Positions 1 through 9,212 of a stretch of DNA of 64,000 bases are shown here, piece after piece. Position numbers and translations under genes: made by a program. The DNA comes from NORP240 sp965222175 (lineage in GTDB: Bacteria; Pseudomonadota; Gammaproteobacteria; Pseudomonadales; Pseudohongiellaceae): assembly GCA_965222175.1 (NCBI GenBank), contig OZ244938.1, positions 1,426,001-1,490,000 of the forward strand. Reading direction: 5' to 3'. Numbering within the stretch: position 1 is the stretch's first letter; the number at the start of each line of letters is the position of its first letter. The notes beneath the pieces were generated by a model, which saw only the letters and a list, made by a program, of their open reading frames with translations, was not told where the DNA came from and did not search any database.

Positions 1-1
1 C

Positions 2-385
2 GAGGAAGACGGAGTCTACCGGGTCAATTTCGTGGTGGAAAACGAAGGTGTGCATGAAGTGCTGGTGGATGTAACCAGTGCCGCCAGTGATGCCGCCCTG
101 GACAGTTCGGAGAAACATACTGCATTCGTGGTGACGCCGTCCCTGCGGGAATACTCCAATGCCAATATGGATGCCGGTCTGTTAAGTCGCATTGCTGCCG
201 CCAGCGGGGGCAATTACTACAATTTTTCCCAGGCAGGCAATCTCATTGATGAAATCGAATACATACCCAACGCCTATTCACGGGAGGTCCAGGAGGATCT
301 GTGGGATCGGCCGTGGTTACTGGCACTGTTGATCACCCTGATGTGCATAGAATGGATAGCCAGAAGGATGAAAGGTTTGTCGTGA
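2..385 (+). CDS. C-terminal end of a membrane-anchored protein of the MoxR/VWA cluster (partial)
   Basis: The reading frame is open from the first bases of the window, so the gene begins upstream. About 127 residues remain. They end in one hydrophobic segment (DRPWLLALLITLMCIEWIA) and a short basic tail (RRMKGLS). A C-terminal membrane anchor followed by a basic tail is typical of the large VWA or glutamine-amidotransferase-fold membrane proteins found beside moxR and DUF58 genes. The visible part carries no catalytic motif, so that family is inferred from the tail and the neighbours. The stop codon overlaps the next start by one base (TGATG), which implies translational coupling within the operon. 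Confidence 0.75.
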   Translation, partial: EEDGVYRVNFVVENEGVHEVLVDVTSAASDAALDSSEKHTAFVVTPSLREYSNANMDAGLLSRIAAASGGNYYNFSQAGNLIDEIEYIPNAYSREVQEDLWDRPWLLALLITLMCIEWIARRMKGLS

Positions 386-1482
386 TGAATAAATTGGACG
401 CAACGCTGTTTTTTCGGGTAATGCGTAATAAATTCGGCCCGGCGCTGGCCGGCCTGCTGGGTGGCCTGCTGGTGCAGGTTTCCGTCGCTCAGCCCGTGGG
501 TAGTGGCCCACAGTCGGATCCCGGCAATTTCTTTCGGGAACGGCCGGACATCACCAAGCACGCGGTAATTCTTACCGGGCCATCGGTGGGCGAGGAAACC
601 GTCAACCGTTTCCGCCAGTGGTCGTTTTCACTGCACGATATTCTCATCCGGGACTATGGCTACAGCTCCGATACCATTACGCTGTTGCTGGATCGCGGCA
701 AGGATGCCCACCCCGATAACGGGCGCATCGACGGTGCCTGCGACCGGCAAACCATCGAGTCTCAGCTGGCGGCCTTGCGGTCCCGGGTACGGGATGGAGA
801 CCAGATTTCGATTTTCCTGATCGGACATGGAACCGGCCGCGACGAGGAATCAAAGTTCAATATTGTCGGTCCTGATATAACCGGCGGCGAATTTGCGACC
901 CTGCTGGACGCCTTCGATCAACAGGACATTGTCATCGTCAATACCACCAGCGCCAGCTACGGCTTCTCGGCTTCCCTGTCCAGTGAAGGACGGGTGGTCA
1001 TATCGGCAACGCGATCACCCGCGGAAAAGTTCGATCCGATATTTTCCGGTTATTTCATCGAGGCGCTGGAACAACGCAATGGTGATCGGGACAAGAACAA
1101 CCGCGTTTCCATGCTGGAGGCGTTTAATTACGCCAAGCAAAGTGTCGATCGATGGTATGAGGATCAGGGCCGACTGGCCTCTGAACATGCCAGCCTGGAT
1201 GATAATGGCGACGCCCTGTTCACTATTAATCCCACGGCCGCGGACGCCGATGGGCGTCTGGCGGAAATCGCCTATATTGATGTGCTTGGTGCCGATGACG
1301 ACAATCTTTCGCCCCAGGCACTGAGTCTCAAGGCCCGCATGCAGGACCTGGAAAGACAGGTGTTTATCCTCAGGGGTCGCAAAGCAGATTACCTGGAGGA
1401 TGATTACTGGGCGGAAATGGAAAAACTGTTGGTTGATCTGGCTCGAACTACAGGACAGTACAATGAATTACTTCAAAACTAG
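385..1482 (+). CDS. Caspase/C13-like protein, probably inactive, with signal peptide
   Basis: This is a 365-residue secreted or membrane-tethered protein. The hydrophobic segment at residues 19-35 reads as a signal peptide or anchor. The rest resembles the caspase-hemoglobinase fold. A beta strand leads to a His-Gly pair (ISIFLIGHG, His148), and a second strand leads to NTTSASYG (186-193), where active members carry a cysteine just after the strand. No cysteine is present there, so proteolysis is doubtful. The ATG overlaps the upstream TGA by one base, and the 3' end overlaps the next gene, so it belongs to the same operon. The fold is inferred from motif spacing. An alternative reading is a non-catalytic scaffold protein of the MoxR/VWA cluster. 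Confidence 0.7.
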   Translation: MNKLDATLFFRVMRNKFGPALAGLLGGLLVQVSVAQPVGSGPQSDPGNFFRERPDITKHAVILTGPSVGEETVNRFRQWSFSLHDILIRDYGYSSDTITLLLDRGKDAHPDNGRIDGACDRQTIESQLAALRSRVRDGDQISIFLIGHGTGRDEESKFNIVGPDITGGEFATLLDAFDQQDIVIVNTTSASYGFSASLSSEGRVVISATRSPAEKFDPIFSGYFIEALEQRNGDRDKNNRVSMLEAFNYAKQSVDRWYEDQGRLASEHASLDDNGDALFTINPTAADADGRLAEIAYIDVLGADDDNLSPQALSLKARMQDLERQVFILRGRKADYLEDDYWAEMEKLLVDLARTTGQYNELLQN

Positions 1483-4168
1483 ACCATTGATCAGGCTGGT
1501 TCAGGGCGCTGCCCTGATTCTGCTGTTACCGCTGGGTGTCAGCACGCTGGCCCAGGACAATGTCATAGAAACCCTGGAGTCACCGCTTTTCCGTGGCGAG
1601 CAGCTCTACCAGTCCGGTTCTTTCGTGGCGGCCATCGATGTCTTCAAGCTGGCTGATGGCCTGGATCGTAACGAGGGCGTAGTCGGTGCCAGCCGTTCCT
1701 ATGCCATGCTGGGCAGGTATGACGAGGCAATCGCCATCTGCGAAGAACTGATTGCCGGTGGTAATTACGTGGATTTTCCCCTGGTCAGTACCCAGCTGGC
1801 GGAAATGAAGCGCACCGTGGGACAGTCCCCCGAAGCACTGGCAATACTTTCCGACCTGGTGGATAGCGATCCCCAGGGAGCACCGGTAAGAGCGCTGGTG
1901 CAATACGGCAGCCTGCTGCGGTTTGTCGGCCAGAAAGCCCGGGCGGCCGGTTACCTGGAAGCGGCGATTCAGCGCTATAACAACGGGCTGGTATTTGCCT
2001 CGGAAGATGTGGCGATGGTTGCCCTGGCCAGCTGGCAGCTTGATCGGTTTCATGAAGCAAACAGCCTGTTCAATGAAGCTGTGCGGGCCAATCCGAACAA
2101 CCTGGAAGCCCATGTACTGTGGGGTGATCTGTTTCTGGAAAAATACAACGCGGCGGATGCCGAACAGTCGTACCGGGATGCGCTGGAAGTAAACAGCCGC
2201 TATATCCCGGCGTTGGTGGGGCTGGCAAGGGCAGTGGGGGATCAGCGCTCGCTGCAGCGTGCCATGGCATTGAACCCCAATTCCGTGGCGGCACTGCAGA
2301 CCTATGCCACCGGCATGATGCGCAGCAACCAGAAAGACGAGGCGCTGTCGGTATTGCAACAGGCCCTGGAGATCAATCCGGAATCCTTGCCGGTGCTGAG
2401 TACGCTGGCGGCGGAAGCCAAGCTTATGGAACGTGAGGACGAGTACCAGGAACTGCTTGCTCGTGTGGAAAGTTTCAGTCCCGACAATCCCGAGTTTCTG
2501 AGCAACATTGCCGATGCGTTCGGTAATGCCTACCGGTTTACCGAGGCGGTGGAATTTGCCCGGGCGGCAATTGCCGCGGACCCGACACACTGGCAGGCCT
2601 ATACCCTGCTGGGAACCAACCTGGTGCGACTGGGTGAAGAGGAGGAAGGCAAGGCCAATCTTGAAATTGGTTTTGAGAACGATCCATTTAATATCATGGC
2701 CTCCAACATGCTCAAGGTGTTTGATACCCTGGCGAATTACGAGACCCGTGAAAGTGACCATTTCAAAGTACATCTGAGTGAAAACGATGCAGATATCCTC
2801 TGGCCCTACCTGGAACCCCTCCTGGAAGAGGCCTGGGATACCCTGACCGCCAAGTACGGATTCGAACCGGAGGCGCCGGTACTGATCGAGGTATTCGAAA
2901 ACAGTGAAGACTTTGCGGTAAGGTCGGTGGGCCTGCCGGATATCGGCCCCCTGGTGGGTATCTGTTTCGGCAAGGTGGTTACGCTGATTTCGCCGGATAC
3001 CCTGTCGGCCAACTGGCAGGAAATTGTCTGGCATGAATTCATGCACGTGATCACACTGCAGATGACCGCCAACAAAATGCCCAGGTGGTTATCCGAAGGT
3101 ATTTCCGTCTGGGAGGAAAGCGAGGGCAGGCCGTATTGGGGACGCCGCCAGGGGCTGGATCTGGTGCGTGCTGTTGAAGATAACAAGTTGCTGCCGGTAG
3201 CAAATCTGAACGCCGGCTTCACCAGTGCTCGCAGTAATGCAGACCTGGGCTTCGCCTATTTCCAGTCTTACCTGGTAGTTGACTACATCGCCAGGGAACA
3301 CGGATTTGAAAAGCTGGTGGAGCTGGTGAAGCAGTACGCCGAGGTCAAGGAAGAGAACGTCATGTTCCAGGAGGTTTTCGATCAGGACCTGGATACGTTC
3401 AATGACGGCTTCGTCGATTGGATAGTGGGGCGCGTCGAGGAAATCAATGTTTACGTGCATTCCGAAGACACGCCGGATGAGGGTGAAGGCCATGGCCATG
3501 GTATCCGGGAAAATTCCAGCGCGATTCTCGCGGAGCTCTACAACAACACGTCACTGAAACAGCACATGCGTGCGCGTATTGACGCGGAGCCAAGGGATTT
3601 TCAGGCCCATCTGCAGCTGGGGATCGTCCTGTTCAAGGAAGAGAATTTCACCGAGGCCAAGGAGCATCTGCAGCACGCCCACGAATTGCTGCCGACTTAC
3701 GCCGGCTATCCAAGTCCGCCGCTGGTGCTGTCACAGATATATCAGCAGGAAGGTAATCAGGAGGCCCGACTGGAACAGCTCAAGATCCTGCTGGAAAACC
3801 AGCAGCATGACTATGGGTCAGCCATGATACTTGCCGAGACGGCTATTGCCGAAGGCAACACCGATGAAGCCAGCTACTACCTGGATCGGGCGTTACAGAT
3901 CGATCCCTACCGTATCGACGTGCACCGGCTCAAGGCCGACTTTGCCGATCTTATCGGGGATCCGGCACTGGCCGTAACGGAATATGAGGTGCTGGCCAAG
4001 CTGGATGTCACCGATCCGGTTGAAGCCCGGACCAACCTGGCGGAAGCCTACCTGGAAAACGGACAGAGGGACGAGGCCAGGCGTAATATCCTCACCGCCC
4101 TGGAGATTGCGCCAAGCTATCAACGGGCACAGCAGATACTGCTGCAGTCCGTCGACAGCTCAAACTGA
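1463..4168 (+). CDS. Secreted TPR protein with a peptidase MA-like HExxH domain
   Basis: This 901-residue protein begins with a signal peptide (hydrophobic core about residues 10-29, ending VSTLAQ). Helical TPR-type repeats fill residues 35-450. A gluzincin domain follows, with HEFMH at 524-528 and a downstream glutamate in WLSEGISVWEE (Glu545), the expected zinc ligands of peptidase MA families. A second TPR block runs from about 700 to the end. A His-rich stretch (GEGHGHGI) lies between them. The ATG at 1463 lies inside the 3' end of the preceding gene and is chosen because the signal peptide starts there. Its likely role is a periplasmic scaffold and metallopeptidase working with the cluster. 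The substrate is unknown. Confidence 0.85.
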   Translation: MNYFKTRPLIRLVQGAALILLLPLGVSTLAQDNVIETLESPLFRGEQLYQSGSFVAAIDVFKLADGLDRNEGVVGASRSYAMLGRYDEAIAICEELIAGGNYVDFPLVSTQLAEMKRTVGQSPEALAILSDLVDSDPQGAPVRALVQYGSLLRFVGQKARAAGYLEAAIQRYNNGLVFASEDVAMVALASWQLDRFHEANSLFNEAVRANPNNLEAHVLWGDLFLEKYNAADAEQSYRDALEVNSRYIPALVGLARAVGDQRSLQRAMALNPNSVAALQTYATGMMRSNQKDEALSVLQQALEINPESLPVLSTLAAEAKLMEREDEYQELLARVESFSPDNPEFLSNIADAFGNAYRFTEAVEFARAAIAADPTHWQAYTLLGTNLVRLGEEEEGKANLEIGFENDPFNIMASNMLKVFDTLANYETRESDHFKVHLSENDADILWPYLEPLLEEAWDTLTAKYGFEPEAPVLIEVFENSEDFAVRSVGLPDIGPLVGICFGKVVTLISPDTLSANWQEIVWHEFMHVITLQMTANKMPRWLSEGISVWEESEGRPYWGRRQGLDLVRAVEDNKLLPVANLNAGFTSARSNADLGFAYFQSYLVVDYIAREHGFEKLVELVKQYAEVKEENVMFQEVFDQDLDTFNDGFVDWIVGRVEEINVYVHSEDTPDEGEGHGHGIRENSSAILAELYNNTSLKQHMRARIDAEPRDFQAHLQLGIVLFKEENFTEAKEHLQHAHELLPTYAGYPSPPLVLSQIYQQEGNQEARLEQLKILLENQQHDYGSAMILAETAIAEGNTDEASYYLDRALQIDPYRIDVHRLKADFADLIGDPALAVTEYEVLAKLDVTDPVEARTNLAEAYLENGQRDEARRNILTALEIAPSYQRAQQILLQSVDSSN

Positions 4169-4210
4169 CAGGATTCAATCATCAATGTGTCGCACAGACA
4201 GGACAGTAAG

Positions 4211-5047
4211 ATGAGAACCGCATTCCCGATAGCGGGACTGATGCTGGCCGTGCTATGGCTGGGCAGTGCCACTGCCCAGGTTGACGCGCTGGTGTTCAGG
4301 GGAGGCGAGGATCTGTCACTCTACGGTACCGACATTACCGAGTTCACCTGGATGCGTGGACGCTATACCAATTACGGTGGTGGCCGCAGCGGCTACGGGT
4401 TCGGGCGGCGTGGCGGCTGGTGGGATACTGATTACCCGGACTCGGACGAAAACTTTCTGCGGGGTGTACAGCGCTACACCAATATCGACACCAATCCACG
4501 AAACCATGACTTTGTTGAGCTTACAGATCCACGGTTGTTCGAACACATGTTTCTGTACATGAACTGGAAGAGGGTGCCTATCGGCTCAACCTTCAGTGGA
4601 CCCAATTTCACACCGGAGGAAATCGAGGCGCTGCGGGAGTTCATGTTTCGCGGCGGCTTTGTCATGGTCGATGACTTTTGGGGTGATGCCCACCTTGAAG
4701 ACATGCGCATGGAGATCGCCAAGATTTTTCCGGAGCGGGAACTGGTGCAGCTGGATACCAGTCATGAAATTTTCCACATCTTTTTCGATATCAACGAGGT
4801 GGCCCAGGTGCCCGGGCGCATGGTGACCTGGGATCGTGGTGGCTACTTCAATCTGGATGACCCTAACTACCCGCCGGCGGTTTATGCGATCCTCGACGAC
4901 GACGGCCGGGTGATGATGGTGGCCAACTACAATACCGACCTGGGCGATGGCTGGGAGCACACGTTCTACGAGCCTTATCCAACAAAATATACCAACGAAG
5001 CTTATAAGATCGGGATCAATTTTTTGATCTATGCTTTTAGCCATTAA
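4211..5047 (+). CDS. DUF4159 domain protein, exported
   Basis: This 278-residue protein has a signal peptide (MRTAFPIAGLMLAVLWLGS, cleavage near ATAQ). After it comes a Gly/Arg/Trp/Tyr-rich linker (YGGGRSGYGFGRRGGWW) and then the DUF4159 region with FLRGVQRYTNI, PRLFEHMFLYMN, LREFMFRGGFVMVDDFWG and SHEIFHIFF. DUF4159 proteins are commonly encoded beside MoxR ATPases and DUF58 proteins and have a glutamine-amidotransferase-like fold without a proven activity. The ATG at 4211 is preferred over an upstream GTG because a purine-rich stretch (AGGACAGTAAG) precedes it and the signal peptide then starts correctly. It sits 17 bp before moxR. Confidence 0.85.
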   Translation: MRTAFPIAGLMLAVLWLGSATAQVDALVFRGGEDLSLYGTDITEFTWMRGRYTNYGGGRSGYGFGRRGGWWDTDYPDSDENFLRGVQRYTNIDTNPRNHDFVELTDPRLFEHMFLYMNWKRVPIGSTFSGPNFTPEEIEALREFMFRGGFVMVDDFWGDAHLEDMRMEIAKIFPERELVQLDTSHEIFHIFFDINEVAQVPGRMVTWDRGGYFNLDDPNYPPAVYAILDDDGRVMMVANYNTDLGDGWEHTFYEPYPTKYTNEAYKIGINFLIYAFSH

Positions 5048-5064
5048 TACCACAGGAATTACCC

Positions 5065-6096
5065 ATGGCAGAAATAGAAGAAACCGCAGAAGTCATTGAG
5101 AATCAGGACGACCTGGCACTTGTTAAAAAGATGCAGGACGGTCGCGAACAGATCGTCAACGAAATCAAGAAAGTTATTGTCGGGCAGCAGGATATAATCG
5201 ATGAGCTGCTGATCGCATTGTTTGCCGGCGGTCACTGTCTCGTTACCGGTGTACCGGGCCTGGCTAAAACTCTGTTGATCAAGACGGTTGCCGACATTCT
5301 GCAGGTGGATTTCAGCCGGATTCAGTTCACTCCCGACCTGATGCCTGCCGATGTGGTGGGATCTGAAATCGTTACCGAGGAGGATGGCAGGCGGGAGCTG
5401 AGGTTTGTAAAAGGGCCGATTTTCACCAATATCCTGCTGGCGGACGAGATCAACCGGACTCCACCAAAGACGCAGTCGGCGTTACTCGAAGCCATGGAGG
5501 AGCGTCAGGTAACGGCAGGTGGTACCACATGGCCCATGTCTCAGCCTTTCTTTGTGCTGGCGACACAGAATCCCATCGAGCTGGAAGGTACCTATCCATT
5601 GCCCGAGGCGCAGCTGGACCGATTCATGTTTAAAATCGAGCTTGGCTATCTGTCGGAGGAGGACGAGGTGGAGGTTGTCCGCAATACCACCCAGGTGCGC
5701 GATACGGCCCTGTCACACCCCCTTGGAGGCGAAGATATCCTGGAATTCCAGCGCATCGCCAGGCAGGTTCCGGCGGCCGAAGCCGTGGTACAGTATGCCG
5801 TGCGTCTGGTTCACGCCAGTCGTCCGCAATCTCCCATTGCCCCGGATTTTGTCAAGGACTGGATAAGCTGGGGTGCCGGTATCCGGGCATCACAGAACCT
5901 TGTGCTTGCCGGCAAGGTCAGGGCGCTGCTGCTGGGACGCTACAATGTATCCTACGGCGACATTCGAGCCCTGGCTCCATCGGTATTGCGGCACCGGATT
6001 CTGCTCAACTTTCATGCCGAGGCCGAGCGCATCACCACCGACGATGTTGTCAAAAAGCTGCTGGAAGCCGTTCCAGAACCTGCCTCGACGCTGTAG
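5065..6096 (+). CDS. MoxR-family AAA+ ATPase
   Basis: This is a 343-residue cytoplasmic AAA+ ATPase, the normal length for MoxR. Walker A is GVPGLAKT (62-69), Walker B is ILLADEIN (123-130), and sensor 1 is LATQNPIELEGTYPLPEAQLDRF. The C-terminal lid follows. MoxR proteins act as chaperones that help assemble or activate VWA-containing partners. Two such partners, DUF58 and BatA-like, follow immediately, 11 bp and then 1 bp apart. The acidic N-terminal extension before residue 20 is slightly longer than usual. Family assignment is firm. The client is not known. Confidence 0.95.
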   Translation: MAEIEETAEVIENQDDLALVKKMQDGREQIVNEIKKVIVGQQDIIDELLIALFAGGHCLVTGVPGLAKTLLIKTVADILQVDFSRIQFTPDLMPADVVGSEIVTEEDGRRELRFVKGPIFTNILLADEINRTPPKTQSALLEAMEERQVTAGGTTWPMSQPFFVLATQNPIELEGTYPLPEAQLDRFMFKIELGYLSEEDEVEVVRNTTQVRDTALSHPLGGEDILEFQRIARQVPAAEAVVQYAVRLVHASRPQSPIAPDFVKDWISWGAGIRASQNLVLAGKVRALLLGRYNVSYGDIRALAPSVLRHRILLNFHAEAERITTDDVVKKLLEAVPEPASTL

Positions 6097-6107
6097 GTCG
6101 ATACTCT

Positions 6108-7001
6108 ATGACCGAATCATTGAACTTTCTGGACCCCAGGGTGCTGGCCAGCCTGGATAACCTCGAGCTGCGCGCGCGGGTTGTCGTGGAGGGGTTCCTG
6201 GCGGGACTGCACAAGAGTCCCAAGCGTGGTTTCAGCGTGGAGTTCAACGATTACCGCAACTATTATCCCGGCGACGATATGCGTCACGTCGACTGGAAGC
6301 TGTACGCCCGCAGTGAAAAGTTCTACGTCAAGCAGTATGAAGATGAAACCAATGTGCGTTGCTTCATCGCGCTGGATACCAGCGCGTCCATGGACTATTC
6401 CTCTGGCGGCATCAGTAAACTGGAATATGCCAGGACGCTGGCTTCGGCACTGGCCTATTTCATCATGCGGCAGCGGGACGCGGTTGGTCTCATCACCTTT
6501 GACGACCAGGTTCGGGAATTTATTCCGTCCAAGTGTCGCCAGCCACACCTTATCCGCATTCTCCGCGCCCTGTCTTCTCTGGAATCGGGAACGCGGACCG
6601 ACGTGGTCAAGCCGCTGTCCGACCTGGCTTCACACCTGACCAGGAAAAGTCTGGTCATTCTTATTACCGACATGCTGGATGATGAGTCCCGGGTGATCAG
6701 CGCGCTGCAGAACCTGCGCAGTATGGGCAACGATGTCATTACTTTCCACGTGATGGACAATGCCGAGCTCGATTTCCCCTTCAGCGAGGCTTCCGAATTT
6801 GTCGACATGGAGTCCAATGAATCTTTTATTACTTCTCCGGCAGCAATTCGCGAAGCCTACCTTAAAAATCTCAATGAATTTCTCGACTATTGCCGCAAGC
6901 AATGCCAGGGCAGCGGTGTGGACTATTGCCTGGTAAACACCAAGAATCCGCTGGACGAAGCCCTGTCCTCCTACATTGCCAAGCGCGGCAGGGGGCACTG
7001 A
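6108..7001 (+). CDS. DUF58 protein with VWA-like fold
   Basis: This is a 297-residue protein. The DUF58 signature YYPGDDMRHVDWKLYAR occupies 52-68, and a VWA-like strand with a metal-site motif, ALDTSASM, ends at 95. There is no signal peptide. It is the usual partner of MoxR, presumably a cytosolic or membrane-associated adaptor whose VWA domain is acted on by the ATPase. Its TGA overlaps the ATG of the next gene by one base, so the two are translationally coupled. Function beyond the family context is not established. Confidence 0.93.
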   Translation: MTESLNFLDPRVLASLDNLELRARVVVEGFLAGLHKSPKRGFSVEFNDYRNYYPGDDMRHVDWKLYARSEKFYVKQYEDETNVRCFIALDTSASMDYSSGGISKLEYARTLASALAYFIMRQRDAVGLITFDDQVREFIPSKCRQPHLIRILRALSSLESGTRTDVVKPLSDLASHLTRKSLVILITDMLDDESRVISALQNLRSMGNDVITFHVMDNAELDFPFSEASEFVDMESNESFITSPAAIREAYLKNLNEFLDYCRKQCQGSGVDYCLVNTKNPLDEALSSYIAKRGRGH

Positions 7002-9031
7002 TGGTATTTCTTTCCCCGCTATTCCTGCTGGGCCTGTTCGCCGCACTGATACCCATTGCGATTCACCTGATTCGCAAGGAAAAACCACCCAAGCTGATGT
7101 TCGGCACCATTCGGTTTCTGAAAAAAACCTCGAAAAAACTCATATTGTTTCAGCAGATTCAGCAGTGGCTGCTGTTGCTGCTTCGGGGCGCATTGATCGC
7201 CCTGTTGGTATTCGCTTTCGCCAGGCCGCTTATCAATCAGACCATGGCGCGTATTCTCGATGCGGACCCGGCATCGGTGGTGATCCTGCTGGATAATTCC
7301 ATGAGCATGCGTTATGGCAACCGTTTTGCAGACGCCAGGCAGGAGGCCCTTGACGTTGTCAACGGTCTGAATGCCGGCGACGAGGTAGCGCTGGTGATTT
7401 TTTCTGCCGGCCTCGATTCAGTTCAGGAACTGACCACCGACCTGGACAGCGTCCGGACTGCCTTGCAGAACCTGACCCAGCCGGGCTATGGCGCTACCCG
7501 ATTCATGCCCAATCTGCGCCTGGCGGATCAGTTGCTGACCGAATCCAGTTACGACAACAAGCGCGTCTACCTGATTTCCGATTACCAGCAGGAGGGTCTG
7601 GATCAGAACGATGCCGACTGGAAGCTGGCTCCAGGGGTGGTATTCACCGGAATTGACGTTGCCGACGAGGAAAGCAGCAACCTGGTGCTCACCGATGTCC
7701 GGGCCCCGGATCGGCTGCTGGAAGGCGCCGGTTCTCAACAGTCCATCCTGGCGCGCGTTCGCAGTACCGGGTCGGTATTCGTCAACCAGGCGGAAGTAAG
7801 CCTGACAATTGACGGTAGTATGGTCGATCGGCAGCAGGTTGACCTGGCCGACGCCTCGGAAACGGTGGTTACCCTGACCGGGGACTTCGAAGCAACCGGA
7901 ACACGCCGGGGCCGGGTCACGGTAAGTGGCGACAACTTTCCGGTTGACAATAATTATTACTTTACCGTGGATGTGGCGCGGAAAATCCGCGTGCTGCTGG
8001 TGAACGGGGAGGCATCGTCCAACTGGTACGACGACGAGGGTCACTGGTTTGGCCTGGCCGTCAGCAGTGCCGAGGTTTCACCGTTCAGTCTCGACAGTGT
8101 AGAGCCCGGGCAGCTGACGGCCGATGTGCTTGCCCGGCATGATGTGGCGGCTCTGCTCAATGTGGGTACGCTGTCCAATACCCAGGCGCGTGACCTGATT
8201 GAGTACACGCGCAATGGCGGCAGTCTGTTGATTGCACCGGGAGATCGGGTGGAACCGGAGCAATTCAACCGACAGCTGGGAGAACTCAGTCCGGCGACGT
8301 TGCAGAGCCCGATGGAAAGTCTGATCGATGACTACCTGGTTATTGCCGACATGGATCGCCGACATCCTATCCTGCAGCCCCTGGACCTGGATTGGTCCGC
8401 CAGGTTTCAGCGGCACTGGCAGCTGTCACCAGTGGACGGAGCCGACGTGCTGATGCGGTTTGACAATACCCTTCCCGCGCTCGTGGAGCGACAGGTTGGA
8501 GAAGGCAAGGTGATCCTGTTTGCCTCGACCATGGATCTGGAATGGAACAACCTGGCCCTGCAGGGCATGTACCTGCCATTTGTGCATGAAACCCTGCGCC
8601 ACCTGGTGGAACCGGAAATCAGTCAACAGTCCTACGACATCGGTGATGCGATCAATCTTGCGGCGCTTGCCGGTGAGTCCACGGCACTGGAAGTTGGCCT
8701 TCCCGGCGGCGATACCCGGGAAATGACCGTGGGTCGTGACATTCTTCAGGCATCGGAACCGGGGTTCATTGAAGTATCCACCGACGTGGATACCCGCTAC
8801 GTGGCGGTGAATCTGCCTCGGGAGGAATCCAATCTGCTGGCCACCAGTGTCGGCACCGTGAATGATCTGATTATCAATCCGGAAACCAGTCCGGTGCAGT
8901 CCCGCGAGGTGAGAACTGCCCAGATGATTGCCGAACTGGAGCAGCCCCAGCGACTCTGGTGGTGGATCGTGTGCCTGGTTATCGTGCTGCTGCTGTTGGA
9001 AGCGAAAATTGCCAACCAGACCTACCGTTAG
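7001..9031 (+). CDS. BatA-like membrane protein with VWA domain
   Basis: This 676-residue protein opens with the BatA N-terminal double-transmembrane domain (segments about 5-22 and 56-74, separated by the basic stretch RKEKPPKLMFGTIRFLKK). A VWA domain with an intact MIDAS motif DNSMS (98-102) follows. The long periplasmic region includes a glutamine-amidotransferase-like strand pattern around 330-480. A final membrane helix (WWWIVCLVIVLLLLE) ends the protein. The start at 7001 overlaps the DUF58 stop and gives the canonical FLSPLFLLGL opening. It is probably the membrane effector of the MoxR-DUF58 module, involved in envelope maintenance or stress tolerance. That role is inferred from other Bat and MoxR clusters. 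Confidence 0.92.
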   Translation: MVFLSPLFLLGLFAALIPIAIHLIRKEKPPKLMFGTIRFLKKTSKKLILFQQIQQWLLLLLRGALIALLVFAFARPLINQTMARILDADPASVVILLDNSMSMRYGNRFADARQEALDVVNGLNAGDEVALVIFSAGLDSVQELTTDLDSVRTALQNLTQPGYGATRFMPNLRLADQLLTESSYDNKRVYLISDYQQEGLDQNDADWKLAPGVVFTGIDVADEESSNLVLTDVRAPDRLLEGAGSQQSILARVRSTGSVFVNQAEVSLTIDGSMVDRQQVDLADASETVVTLTGDFEATGTRRGRVTVSGDNFPVDNNYYFTVDVARKIRVLLVNGEASSNWYDDEGHWFGLAVSSAEVSPFSLDSVEPGQLTADVLARHDVAALLNVGTLSNTQARDLIEYTRNGGSLLIAPGDRVEPEQFNRQLGELSPATLQSPMESLIDDYLVIADMDRRHPILQPLDLDWSARFQRHWQLSPVDGADVLMRFDNTLPALVERQVGEGKVILFASTMDLEWNNLALQGMYLPFVHETLRHLVEPEISQQSYDIGDAINLAALAGESTALEVGLPGGDTREMTVGRDILQASEPGFIEVSTDVDTRYVAVNLPREESNLLATSVGTVNDLIINPETSPVQSREVRTAQMIAELEQPQRLWWWIVCLVIVLLLLEAKIANQTYR

Positions 9032-9090
9032 CCGGTTTTCCCGGGGTGTTTGCTAACTCCCTGAATTCCTGACATAAAAAATCCTGCCTT

Positions 9091-9137
9091 GTCATGATTT
9101 TGACATTTTTCTGTCACAATCCTGCCCTGGCGGTGGC
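9091..9137 (+). promoter_or_regulatory. Possible promoter or operator region before the TPR gene
   Basis: The 181-bp gap after the VWA gene contains TTGTCA and TTGACA hexamers a few bases apart, and a small inverted repeat TGACA-TTTTTC-TGTCA. This is the only promoter-like sequence in the gap and suggests that the TPR gene starts its own transcript. No convincing -10 box is seen at the ideal spacing. Confidence 0.25.
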
Positions 9138-9212
9138 GAACCGCTGCTATATTTCTGTTGTCAACAGCTGGCTATTGCGCCATAGTTGGAGACTACAGGA
9201 GCCATTCTGTCG

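Noticed and set aside
1580..3046. 488-codon antisense frame inside the TPR-peptidase gene
   Set aside because: The sense strand has a clear signal peptide, TPR repeats and a HExxH motif. The antisense translation has no family resemblance.
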